From Gorsachius magnificus (lineage: Eukaryota > Chordata > Aves > Pelecaniformes > Ardeidae), in NCBI GenBank assembly GCA_034008185.1, contig CM067082.1:102481311-102545310 (forward strand): DNA of 64,000 nt, in the 5' to 3' direction. This document shows positions 37,401 through 48,675 of the stretch, piece by piece. Position numbers and translations under genes: made by a program. The notes beneath the pieces are model-generated. The model had not been told where the DNA came from, made no database searches, and saw nothing but the letters and a program-made list of their open reading frames with translations. Position 1 is the stretch's first letter; each line of letters opens with the position of its first letter.

Positions 37401-39774
37401 ATTATGCCTGTGATAGCTGTATTAAACAATAGTATATTTTGTTCTGAGTTACGCTGTATTAAAAGGGTTTCTTAAAATATGTTTTGCCTTCTTTGATGAT
37501 TGTTTTCTTGCAAAGATAATTCAAACCAGCAAGGGCCCACCCAGTCGGAGCAACAAAAGGTCTAGTCCTTGATGAGCAGTATTTGTAAGCACTCACTACT
37601 AATATTAATTAATTTGATAATTTATCCTCTTTTTCTATTCATCAGTTGTCTCCATGTGGTTTAAATATTCATTCTCTATTCAAAACTATTCACACTGGAT
37701 GAATTTCATTCCTCTGTGGAGGACCAGCATAAGGCATATGCATCACTTCAATCCTCTGAATAAGGTTCAAATAAGTCTCAAAGCACTATATTGTCTCTCA
37801 GCTCATGAATAAATTTCACCATTTGGCTTGATGTCGATTCTTTCTGAACTGCTTGTTGCAAGTCACTCTCTGTGCTTCAGTTGTTGCTGTACTGTCTTAG
37901 ACTGTGGCCCCAAGACTTCAACGCCATAGGATGGGATGGAGTTTTTTGCAGTTAGTGGTACACGCACAGCACCTCCTACATACCTATCATTGATGCACTG
38001 TATCAGTGATTTGAGCCCAGTTTATCGGATAAATGCAGACCTCCAGCCTGTACCTGCCTGCATTCTTCACGTTCCCCGTGGACTGATCACACCCACTGTA
38101 TCTGGGACATTCAGACACCCTGGACAAATGTTCAAAGTCTTCCCATTTCAACAAGATTTCTTGGTGAAAAAGGACACATACGCAGAGACATCCAGACAGA
38201 GAGTACATTTAAATTCAGAGTTGTAGTGGCAGGGACCATCATCATCTTACAAGTATGCACCAAGCACAAGAGAGCACTCTTTTGTGACTGGATGTCTTAC
38301 GCCCTACTCCACAAGCAGGCAAGCAAAAAATAAGCAGAAAACCCCAAACAAGCTATTTAAAACCTGAACTGAGGGGAATTATTTCAAGTCCAAAGTTCTC
38401 TCTTTTTGCAAATATTCTGCCAATAAAATTTTTCCTAGATTCTATGTACAAAGCAATCCCAAAGGGTGAAGTCAGTTACAAGTTTTAAGTAATTATATAA
38501 ATGCAGGAATATTTTTCCATCTCTGGCACTGACCAAGCGTTCTTTTCCAAGAATTTTTTTTTTACAGTTCAGTATCATTATTAAACCAGAGCTGAAGTAA
38601 ACAGCTTACCCTCTCTAACAAACAAACTTATCAGAAAGTTACTTTGAGCATAGAAGATAAGATAAAAAGAGAACTTTCATTAAGACCCAGACAGAGCTTC
38701 TTCATTCATCCTTCAAAATCATTATGTAGATTGGCAAAGAATGAAAGGTAGCAGTGGGAGGAATTAAGAGACATCCTTCTTGTATAACAAATATGCAACA
38801 GCCATAAGTGATAGAAAGTGGGGCAAGTTCAGCTAAGAAAATCCTTTGCTATGTAAAATTGACACAGGTTGGCCTCATTGCCTATTAATATTACTGGAAA
38901 GTTTTAAAAGATATGGCTCTGAGAACGCTATGTCAGATTAGGAACTGGAATTTAAACAAATGCAACCCACAGGAAAGACAAGGGCATTTCTAACTACCTT
39001 TGCCCTTTGCCACTGCAAGCCTCTACAAAGTTTAAAAGAACCTATGAATCAACAAGGGAGCTCAGGAAAGTGGCTTTCACTTACATCTGAATTATGTATG
39101 GGTAGTTCCATAACATACAAGCACTCAGAAAACAAATAGCAGACTGCTGCGCACTGCATGTCCCCGACACACATCTGGGCTATGTCCCAACGACACACAC
39201 CAGCTACACTGCTTTCTCTGAATAAAGTGTACTCTCTGAGCCAGGAATTATGAGAAACTAGCAAGGGAATGATATATCATGCCCCTAAAACACAGCCAGT
39301 ATGTCCATTCCTAACTTCTACCTGATCCTGCAGTCTCTGGTCTTTCAAAAATTCTTCCCACAGCAAACAGGGCTTTTGTGTGCAAAAACGGAGCACAGTA
39401 AGAAAGCACAGTAAGCACTGTTGTATAGTGAAGATGTTCAAATAGTGAACCTCTGAGAAGTGTCATTTCACCTTTTTTGCTACAGCAATTATCTCAGTTT
39501 GCTCCGCAGAAATGCAAAGATTCAGTATCTTTTACATGTCACTGATTATCCTTACTGTCAACTTCAAAGTTTGTTCATACTTTGGTTGCTAGTTCTGAAA
39601 GTCAGGGACTGAGACTTCCCTCATTGAAGCACAGCTCCTAGCACTGACCAGGATTTCACTCTAGGAGCCTATTTTCCCGCTTGTAGCACAAGACTTTTGT
39701 TGATTTATGCCACATAGCAGGAGGAAAGACTCACACATCCTTTAAAATCCCCATCTTCCCTCAACAACACAACA

Positions 39775-40015
39775 AAGAATGGCGCGTGGCATTTCATTAA
39801 GCTAATTAAAGTCATTGATGTAGAGGAGCAGGCACAACTCCTCTGAAAGTAATGTTTACCCTCCCTGTTTACCCTGAGATTTAGGTTGGCTCCCACTGTC
39901 AGCTATCATTGATAGTTACAGCAATTGCAATGACAGCATGAATCATAATGCAAGAAACATGTTATATAGTGAATGATAGATGAGCAATTTTCAGGCCAAT
40001 TCCTACTGGGTTGTT
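39775..40015. promoter_or_regulatory. Candidate conserved non-coding block
   Basis: The segment contains TTAAGCTAATTAAAGTCATT (homeodomain-type TAATTA cores) near 39797-39816 and, further on, TATCATTGATAG and ATTGCAATGACAGCATGAAT. This motif-dense, low-repeat texture is typical of developmental enhancers deep in gene deserts. I have no alignment, so conservation is only a guess. Confidence 0.2.
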
Positions 40016-42765
40016 CTTTGCAATTCACTCAGCGGATGAGAATATCTCCTGACTAGAACCACATGGCTTGTTTTTGAAATTTTAACTACTGAAGTGTGAG
40101 AGATATTGTCCCCATGGCCTGTGACAAAGAGAGGCTTCAGTCAGATCACCACCTGTCATTTCAAACATCAAATACTGTGTATTTTTATGTGGGCCCCCCA
40201 TCAGACTCCTTTCCCAGATGCATCAATGTCAAGTCTGTTCAACAGTCAGTTTCTCTAAGGGACATGAAAAGTTACAGCTTTGCCATACCATCTCTGCAGC
40301 TTGTTTTGGAATAAGGCACATTATTGTGTGCTATGCTCCACAAGCTCTATGGTCTTCATACTTGCTGCCAAGAAAATGCAATCACAATCCCAGCCAAAGG
40401 AGACAGGTTCTGTCTAAGGCAGCAAGCTTCAGACAAAACTCTCTTAATACTCACTTACTTAAAAACCTATTTATTTGCTTATGGCCTCTGGAAAAATCTG
40501 TTAGGAGTAGTAATGGAACCGGCAGTCTCTGGAGATCCACAGCAAAGCAGCTCTTTCCACTTTCTCGGGCTGCTTACAGGAAAATAAGCCCTCGTACATA
40601 GTACAACAGACAGGTAACTTTTTCTTCCTTTGTAATTTTTCTTGACATCTGCTCTAATTCCCGCCCCCCCCCCCCCCCGCCCCTGATAAACATGTAAAAA
40701 GGAAATAAAAAAGAGTCTGTTTTGCTGCCCTGCCAGTCCCATAGATTTAGTAAAAAGTACTTCACCTCACTGTGTTAAAGCATGCAAATTCTCCAAGCTA
40801 TGTCAGTGGTGATATAACAAGACAATAGCACCACATCTCATTCAATGTTTTCCTCATTATACACTTGAGGAGACACCAGCCATCATAACTTCCACTTTCA
40901 CTTTCCTTAGGTGGTCCTGAATCATAGGCAACAGCAGTGAAGAAGCTTGGCTTTGGCAATTAAAGTGTTTACAGTCTTCTATTTCCTTGCATCAAAAGGA
41001 CTGTAGCCAGCATCCTGCCAGAATTGTTTAAGCCGCTGAAAGTCCTAATAGTCACTTAAATCTTATTATATAGTGCTCTTAATTCTGGCTCCTCCTTTTC
41101 CATTTCCCAGTTCAAGTGATTTTGATTTGTCTCGTTCTCAAAACAATTTGAAAAAGACTAGAAAAATTAGAAACATAGCAGAAATCTTTAGACAGTTCCA
41201 TGCAGTACAACAGAAGCACTGATAATATATTCTTTCAGGAAGGGTTGCACTACAGGATGTATTTCATGTTTTAAAAAGTAACAGCCAAAAAAGGGATGGG
41301 GGGGTGGGAGGGAATGGATCATGCACAGTAACTGTAAAATTATAGCCCTCTTGTTTTGGATCTGGTTGCTAATGTGCTCAAAAAGATCTGTGCTTCATCA
41401 TATTTTATAGGGAGGATATACAGTATGTGCTCTATGGGGAGCCTATATGAGTCCTACCATTGCTCAAAAGGACAGTTAAATAAATGACTCCACCAGTCAA
41501 GTCACTGAAAAATTTGTATTCCTGCCAGCTTGCTTCCAGCCTCTTTGCATCGATGGATTGTGGTGACAGCAATTATGTCATCCGTAAAGTTAAAAAGCCG
41601 GGAATCCTTACATCAGCTCCCAGACTTGCTTTTTTGTCCCTCCTACAGTTATCACTTGTTATTCTCAGCATTACCATATTTTTCTGAGAGACTATGATAA
41701 CCAACACAAGCACTATGAAAACATGGTTGATTTTAAGCTGCACTAAATGATCACAGTCTTCATTCCCCAGCATGGCTCATACAGACTATCACAGATTGGA
41801 AGAGGATGTGTGTTTTTTTCCTTCTTCTGTTTGAGCACACATAACATCCCTTAAAACAATCTATGCCATTCAGTCCTTAACTGCTAATATTTTGCACCCA
41901 CCTCAGCAAAATACAGGTTGCTCCTTCCGACTAGGGTGATTCAGCTAGAGATCTGGTTCTATGAATCTATTGATTTTCAGGCAGTAGAGGGGGACAGCTA
42001 AGCGATAAGATTATTTTTCTGGGTTTATCAGAACATCCTGTATGAGGAATGTCAAGACACACCATTTTCTGAAGCATGGCTTTATTTTTTATGCTGCCTC
42101 TTTGCTGGTGGTCCCATTTCAGTGCTGACCTCTGGGAAACTTTGGAAACTCTGTTGCCTGTGTTTCCTTCATTGCTCCTAATATCCACAAAGCACATTCA
42201 AGAAGGCTACTTCTCCACACCACCATATCTAGAGCTGCTGAGAAAGGAGGAGGAGGAAATAATCTGAAATAATGCCATGATGTTTTTCCAGTGGCAAACT
42301 TTAGTTTTGTGATAAATACCAGCATGTTCCACCTTAAAAAATTATTGGCAAAAGCCTGTCTCTTATTGGCAGAGCTGTTGGCAGAAGTCTGTCTCTAATA
42401 GATGGGTGATACATTCATGGGCAACAGTTTATGATTCTGGCACTGCTGTATTTCATGGCTGTCTTAGAATGAGTCATGGTTTTCTCTATTTTTTTTTCCC
42501 CAAAAACATTCCAAATCCACTCAAATACTGAATTCAACACAGCTCTGGTTTTGCATTACAAGCCCTTCACAAGGAGCAGGCCTCTGAATTGGCTTCTGAG
42601 AGAATGCCAATGGCATATACCGTCGTCAGGTGACTGTTGACAGAGGCTGATTTAACCAGCTACAAGCTACAGCCAAATGCTCAGAAACACAGGAAGGTTA
42701 CTGCGTCTCATTGGCAAGGTGCTTGTTGCTCACTTCTCCCACCCACAGAAAGGGTAAATCAGGTA
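40016..42765. other. Non-coding stretch, no gene seen
   Basis: The only striking feature is the C-rich tract at 40660-40683. Several frames overlap on both strands near 40218-40765 (up to 127 codons), which reflects few stop codons in the local composition. None shows a known domain. Confidence 0.5.
40660..40683. repeat. C15 homopolymer in a C-rich tract
   Basis: A C15 run (40664-40678) is flanked by CCCG and GCCCC, giving a nearly pure 24-base C tract. The minus strand is correspondingly G-rich and could form a quadruplex; the plus strand could form an i-motif. Tracts of this kind are prone to length error in sequencing and assembly. Confidence 0.9.
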
Positions 42766-42769
42766 AGTT

Positions 42770-42970
42770 GGCTGCATCAACCCGAACTGACTTGCACTGT
42801 ACATTACGTGAGATGAATAACAGGCCACATTCGACAGCAGACCTTGCAGGATCGGGCCCATATGGCTCCACGGCCATGTACTGCTTAAAATTGTTACTCC
42901 TACTCGCGAGTCTCCTTGTAGGGGGAGGAACACTCAAGCTGTAGCTCATGATGTTGAACACACGCTAGTT
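42770..42970. other. CpG-retaining spot, open on both strands
   Basis: About eight CpG dinucleotides in 185 bases (for example CTCGCGAG at 42903-42910), in otherwise CpG-poor DNA. An 87-codon minus-strand frame (42961 to 42698) and a 77-codon plus frame cover the same bases. Around 42843-42859 the bases CTTGCAGGATCGGGCCC resemble the end of an inverted-repeat element that is abundant in turtle and crocodile genomes. I cannot decide between repeat relic, regulatory spot and chance. Confidence 0.3.
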
Positions 42971-45900
42971 AGTTTATTGCTTGGTACTAATAAAAGGTTT
43001 CCAAAGAAGACTGACTCCTGTGCAGCACGCAGACTTTGCTTGTACCACTTCCAACAAGGCTCCACACTCTCTTCACAACTAGCTTGAAATGACACTCTCT
43101 TATTCACCTTGTCAAGGAGACATGTACAGCGGAGCCAGTATTCTCCCCATCCTCTAAATTGTCTGTGATGAACATGACTGCTATATATAAACACAAAACC
43201 AAAGAAATATTTCAGAAGCAAGTTCTGAGTCTATTTTTTCCTTCATTGAGATGCTATTTCTTACAGTCTTCTATCCTAAGTTTAGATAGCACTATCCTTC
43301 ACTTAGTCTACAATGCTTGCCAGACTTAACAGACATTTCACAATAAACTTAAAATAATCATGTTGATTAATCAAATCCCACAAAGCAAGAAAACCTGAGT
43401 TAGGGGGACTGACAGTAAAGACCAGCAGCTGTGTAATTCAGAGGCTGGACAAAATTACTAGCATTGTAAGACTGCCCAGCGAAAAGGAAAAACAGCTTTC
43501 ATGGCACCGATGCTTTTCAGGGGAAAAAATGTCCAGACAAAAAAATAATGCTTACTGCAGGAATTTTAAACAAAATTGTTGCTGTTTATATAAAATACTG
43601 TTTTGGCATTCAGATTTAAAGAAACCTAAGTGAAATTACACTTGAGTTGAAAAGTTAAAATAAAACAAAACTAGAAAAACAAAAATGTTTTCATCAACAC
43701 ATTTTGAAAGTTTTAGACTGCTCAGATGATTTTTTTTTTTCAGAGTCAATTCTTCCAAACAGAGAAGGATCAGGGCCTTAGATTTGAATTTGTCTAATAT
43801 TTGGGAAAAGTCAAGACCAGCTCCAATAAATTTTTGTGGTTTTAAGCTAATTTCTACATTTATTTAAAGGATTTGTTCCCGATTCTTCTTTGGGAAGTTT
43901 TTATGTCTTTCCCCATCTATTGAGTGCATTGGAATACTTTCCCTAGCATAGCTGTCAACACAGTTTAACACACATACAAAAAAATGGAACAGTACAGATA
44001 CAGTCTGATTAAAAATATCACTCAATCCAATCAGTCCAGTGCAAGAGTCACATATTCTATAATGACTAGTCTTATATTACTTAGCTAACATGATTTTTGT
44101 TGTTGTTGTTGTTACTAACAATTAGTGGACTTTCAGTTAATTTAAAGACTTTGTTTTGCCTTACTCCAAATACTTGCCAGAAGACAACTGTCTTCTATGA
44201 GTCTGGAAGCTACTTCTTCACATTCCACTGGATTTCTTACTAATGCATTTATATGGAACTATGTGGGCAATAGAGGAAAGTAACTCAAAAGATCAGTGTC
44301 TTGGACTTCAAGAGGCATGTACTTTGAGCATGCCTGGACCATGAGTATAAGGAAAGGGGTGTCTCTCTTTTTCTGTAAGAAAATGCTGAGCTGTTTTTGA
44401 CATCTGTTTTGGGGAAGCAATTCACAGGTGAGAGCCCAGGTAGTCATTTTTTGGTAGACTCAAAAATATTGCGATGGGGAATCCTTTCATGGCCCTATGA
44501 GTTGTTCCGTACTAGCTCTCATGTGTTTTCTCCAGTTAGTTTTCTTGCTTTTAAAAAGGGCCAGGTCCTTTGAGATTTATGGGGTTTTTGGCATACCATC
44601 TAGCAAATATCGCCTATTAAAAATCACTGTGTTCATCTGTCCATCCAAAATCCCTATACAGCAGAGGATACTCCAGTGCACTAGAGGCACTTTCCTTCCT
44701 GCCCACAGCAGGACTGACTTAAGGATGACCCAAGCCACCTCATGAAGTGTGATTAAGTGAGCCTGGCAGCACTAAGTTAAAGCTCCTTGATCAGCAAAGG
44801 TTCGGCCTCCTTCCCCATCCCTTTCCCCAGCTGTGCAGTCCAGCTGCGGTCCCTGCTGATTCACATGTAGTCAAAACTCTCATCTCTCTGGATGCCCACT
44901 AGTAGCTCAAGCTTCTGCTGAAGTTTGTGCTCTCTGTAGAGGAAAACACTCCTCCAGTTTCCCATCCTGACCTTTTTGCCCTGTCTGTAGGGGATACACT
45001 TTTGATCTAATTAAACTGTATATTTGACAAAGATCTAAGTAGCTGCTATCGGCAGAGCTCAGACATGCTCTTTATCAACGTGCAGTGTTTTAGGCCTAGA
45101 ATTTTAAAGAGCAGTTGGCATTTCCCAGCTCAGCAGTGCAAGAGCCAAATGAATCATTCGGCTGTGATCCATTTTGAAAAGTGGCCTGGGTACTTTGCCT
45201 ACATTGACATCAGGGCCTCAGGTGTTACAAAATCCAGCGTTTGGATGTCCTGAGAGCTACTGGAGTCCCAAGGCGTGCCTCAGTGCCTGTATTACACCAA
45301 CACAGTGCAGTGAGGATTGCCATTCTGATGAGAGGTACATGTGTACAACCTTGAACTCGCTTAAAGCCTGTGGACTTAAGGCAGAAATTAACTGGAACAT
45401 TTTTTAAACAGACAGATATAAATTCAGGAATAAAATGGATTCAGGAGGGGGGACTGAAATGGCAAGATTTATAAAGAGGCTTGGATAAAATCAGTGGTTT
45501 GAAGATCCAACCAAATGTAATTATCTCTTAATTAATACAGGCTCTATGACACTGTAGCCTGAGTGGATACATTTTGTTTTCATCTAGAAGAGCTCTGTCC
45601 CAAAACAAAACAAAAGAGCACACAAGCACTACAAACATTCCCCAAAAGAGGATATGAAGGGTGAAATGTGACCTGCTCTCCTTGGAGGCAAAAGCCAGCA
45701 CACACCACTGTGTCACCTGGACTCCTGACACTCTTCGCATTTATACTTAATCAGCATCAGTCCTGATAAATTATTTACCCTAGAGGAATGTAGTAGGACG
45801 CCAGTTTGTCTGTGCATATGCTCTTATATTCTGCTAGACTAAATAAGCAGGGTTGGGGGCTGGGGAAAGAGCCCTGATTTCTGTCAGTGGGACCCTTTCT

Positions 45901-46235
45901 ACACTCCATTGGCTCTACTTCATACAGCGCTGGCGTCCCCCTGTGACACGAGGCATGTTTGACACACCCTTGACACGAGTGTCCTTATAAAGGGAAGTTC
46001 AGGGTAGTGGTCATGCATCAAAGTATGTTAGGCACAACAGGTCTCAGAAACAATAAACTATCACATGGCAAGGTTGATAGAGGAATGAAATCTAAGGGGT
46101 AAGAGATACCTCTTAGTATCCGGAGAAAAACAGCAGCATCATATCACAGATAATGTAATCTTGCTTAACCTTACTTTTAAAAGACTGGGCTTAAGGCTGT
46201 AAAAGCCAGTTTTGATAGGAGAAGCACACGCTCTT
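42971..46235. other. Non-coding stretch, no gene seen
   Basis: AT-rich DNA with a GTT trinucleotide microsatellite at 44097-44113 and a T-run at about 43729-43740. The 9-mer TGACACGAG occurs twice, 27 bases apart (45944 and 45971). Frames are short and unrecognised. Confidence 0.5.
44097..44113. repeat. TTG trinucleotide microsatellite
   Basis: About 5.7 uninterrupted TTG units. A short simple repeat, probably polymorphic. Confidence 0.9.
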
Positions 46236-46435
46236 GTGCAATGAGTTATCTTTCAACTGCAGTTGCATTTATGTAGTAATTGTTACATGACACAGATTAC
46301 TTTGCATGCAAAAGTTGTTAGTGAAAGCTGGAGTGCCTGTGAGGAGTCTCACTAACTTTTGACTGCTTGCTAAATTGTTTAGTCATAACTTTAATATTAA
46401 ATTTAACCTAGATCTTAACTGATTTTATTTCTAGA
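46236..46435. promoter_or_regulatory. Candidate regulatory block with octamer palindrome
   Basis: The 12-base perfect palindrome TTTGCATGCAAA (46301-46312) contains overlapping POU/octamer-type half sites (TTTGCAT and ATGCAAA). The surrounding 200 bases are low in repeats and rich in homeodomain-type AT cores. POU proteins bind such palindromes as dimers. Assignment as an enhancer is inference from motif texture only. Confidence 0.2.
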
Positions 46436-48661
46436 GCCCTTCCAAGTAAAGAGTTGCCCTGTAGTGCACCTGATATAAATAGATTTGATGGGAGATTAGA
46501 CAGCATAGTAACAAGAGTGATTTACATTTTTAAAAAATGACCCAGATAAACGTAGACAAAAAAAAGCACTTGATAGGAACATGAAAGGAGCAGTCTTCAT
46601 GGATAAAGCATAGATAACTGCTAGACTCTGTATTTCCACTTTTTCCTTTAGGTTTTCCATATGCTTTATGGAACAAAGAGCTACAGCCAAGAATAAGACA
46701 ACCCCAGCTCTCCCCATAGCACTTGAGCATCAAAAAGGTGAAAAATGTGTTGTGAAAAGGTAGAAATAGACAAAAAAAGCCACATGAACACAGAAATCTT
46801 ATTGGGTTCCTCATGAAGAATAATCTGAAATCAAAGCCGTTAGAGCCAGAAAACTGCCCACGCTTCAAAGGAGTTCAGAAAAGCAACAGCGGCAACAATT
46901 TTGAGAGGGGACTTAAAAAGGAAATAATGCAGGCACACTGAAGGCAGAATTCCATGTTCAAATTAACATCTCTCCCCTGCTAAGATAATATTAAGTCATC
47001 CCTGGGGTACAAGATTACTCTAACAAACCATGTCCCCACCCTTTAAAATAGATTACAAACAAGCAAATTCTGGTTTTAGCACAAGCTTACTTCCATTCTT
47101 GTTGAATATGATGGAGGGGCGGGGGGGAAGAAAGATACTCCATACTTCCTTCTAACTTTGGACCAACACTCATCCTTTATCACAATGCCTAGAGGAAACT
47201 TGGTAACAGCCTCTTGTTGAAATAAAGACATCTCACTGAAGAGGCTGGGAAGAAGAGAAAAGAATTAGCCTGGCTAGGAGAAGGGAGTGAGGGTGATGAG
47301 ATGGAAAACAGAGATGTTGATCTGGATTCAGTACAGGATCAGAGATGGGAGGGAAATATGACTCTAAGTCACCCATCTGCTCTCCTAATTCTGGAACAGA
47401 ATGAAACTGTACCCAGTCTGCCCAGACACAACTCCTACACGCCTGGGTGAGGGAAGTGTGGAGCATATAGATGACTCCATTGGATTTATTCCATTTCCAC
47501 TAGGAGAAATTCTGGCTGCCTTGTTAGGGCAGGCCTTGGTTCCCTGAGCAGTGTAAAGTATCTTCCCTGAGGGACTGTGAAGCATTTTTTTTCCTTCTTT
47601 CATTGCATTCTCACCTTGGACTCCAGAACTATGGCAGCACTGACCAAAATGATCATCTGAAATATCTGTAAGCTTTTCACGCTCACTTAACTCATACATA
47701 AAGATGGGGGGTGGGGGGTGTGACTAGGTCTCCTGCTAGGGAGAGATACTGACTGAGTACAGTCACCAGTGTAAAACAGTATAATCGCGAACAATTCAGA
47801 TAAGCTAGAGGTACAGACTGTAATGACAGTAAAACTACATATTGCAGGTGGTAAATGTTACCTAGTAAAATGCCTTACAATTCTTTGGGTCCTATAAAGC
47901 CTGAATGTATTGCTTAGGACAATTGAGTCACCCATTTAATGGTATTTCTATATGCACTTGAACATTTCTTTGTAGCACCACAACAGACAATCCAGATATG
48001 CGTCATATTTATCGCAAATTACTCAAGAGAATTCAGATTAATTGGATATATGTCACAAACTCGAAGTTTTGTTTCAAAAACTTGTTGGAGTTGCTAGGGG
48101 ACAATGTTATAGTTACCTACTACGTCATTATTTACAAAATCCAAACACATAAAAACACAGAAATTAAAAACTAAGGGAATCATAAGTCTTAAGATGGTTC
48201 ATAGTCAGAGAAAAAAAAATGTTATTCTTCTCAAGAAAATATTTCAGTGTGAGACACAAGAGCTGAACTCCACATCTTGGAGTTTTCTGTAATATTTTTG
48301 CTATCTAGATTTCAGTTAATAATTGATTTAAAATATGCTACTAAGTGGGATTTTTTCAGTCAAATGGCTTTTATGATTTGGGATTTTGTTCCTTTCTTTT
48401 TGTAATAAAACACTTAGAAGAGTGATTTCTTAGTTATGTTGACATATATTCACAATATATATACAACAGCAGAGATTAAATGACAAAGCTTTACAAAGTG
48501 ACACAGTAAGACTAAAACCACTGTAGCTTAAAACTGGAAAAACCTATGAAACTATCCTGCTACATCACAAATGAAATACATAAATTCATTTTAGTAATCT
48601 GAAATAAATAGCGTGCATCAGAATTCCAACATAAAGCTTGTCATAAAGAGTTCTCAATTTT

Positions 48662-48675
48662 TGTGTGTGTGTGTG
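48662..48675. repeat. TG dinucleotide microsatellite
   Basis: Seven TG units. A short simple repeat. Confidence 0.9.

Larger units (their letters stand above)
30640..39770. other. Non-coding AT-rich stretch, no gene seen
   Basis: Frames are all under about 116 codons and are scattered on both strands. Low-complexity sequence includes a TTTTGG-like patch near 32396-32430, two T runs at 33272-33303 and a G9 run at 37039-37047. The hairpin at 34412-34443 is the only ordered structure I found. I could identify no exon, transposon body or tandem repeat. Confidence 0.5.

Noticed and set aside
37763..37785. GGTTCAAATAAG as a tRNA T-loop
   Set aside because: No acceptor stem, anticodon arm or A-box is present at the right spacing.
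41790..41815. ATCACAGATTGGAAGAGG as a possible minus-strand CR1 3' end
   Set aside because: Agreement with CR1 is limited to a short run and the neighbouring bases do not continue the alignment.
45944..45979. Twice-occurring TGACACGAG 9-mer
   Set aside because: Only two copies 27 bases apart with no further similarity between the flanks, so not called as a repeat or operator.
46446..46475. TATAAATAG-like TATA box near 46474
   Set aside because: AT-rich setting with no downstream exon; a match of this length is expected by chance.
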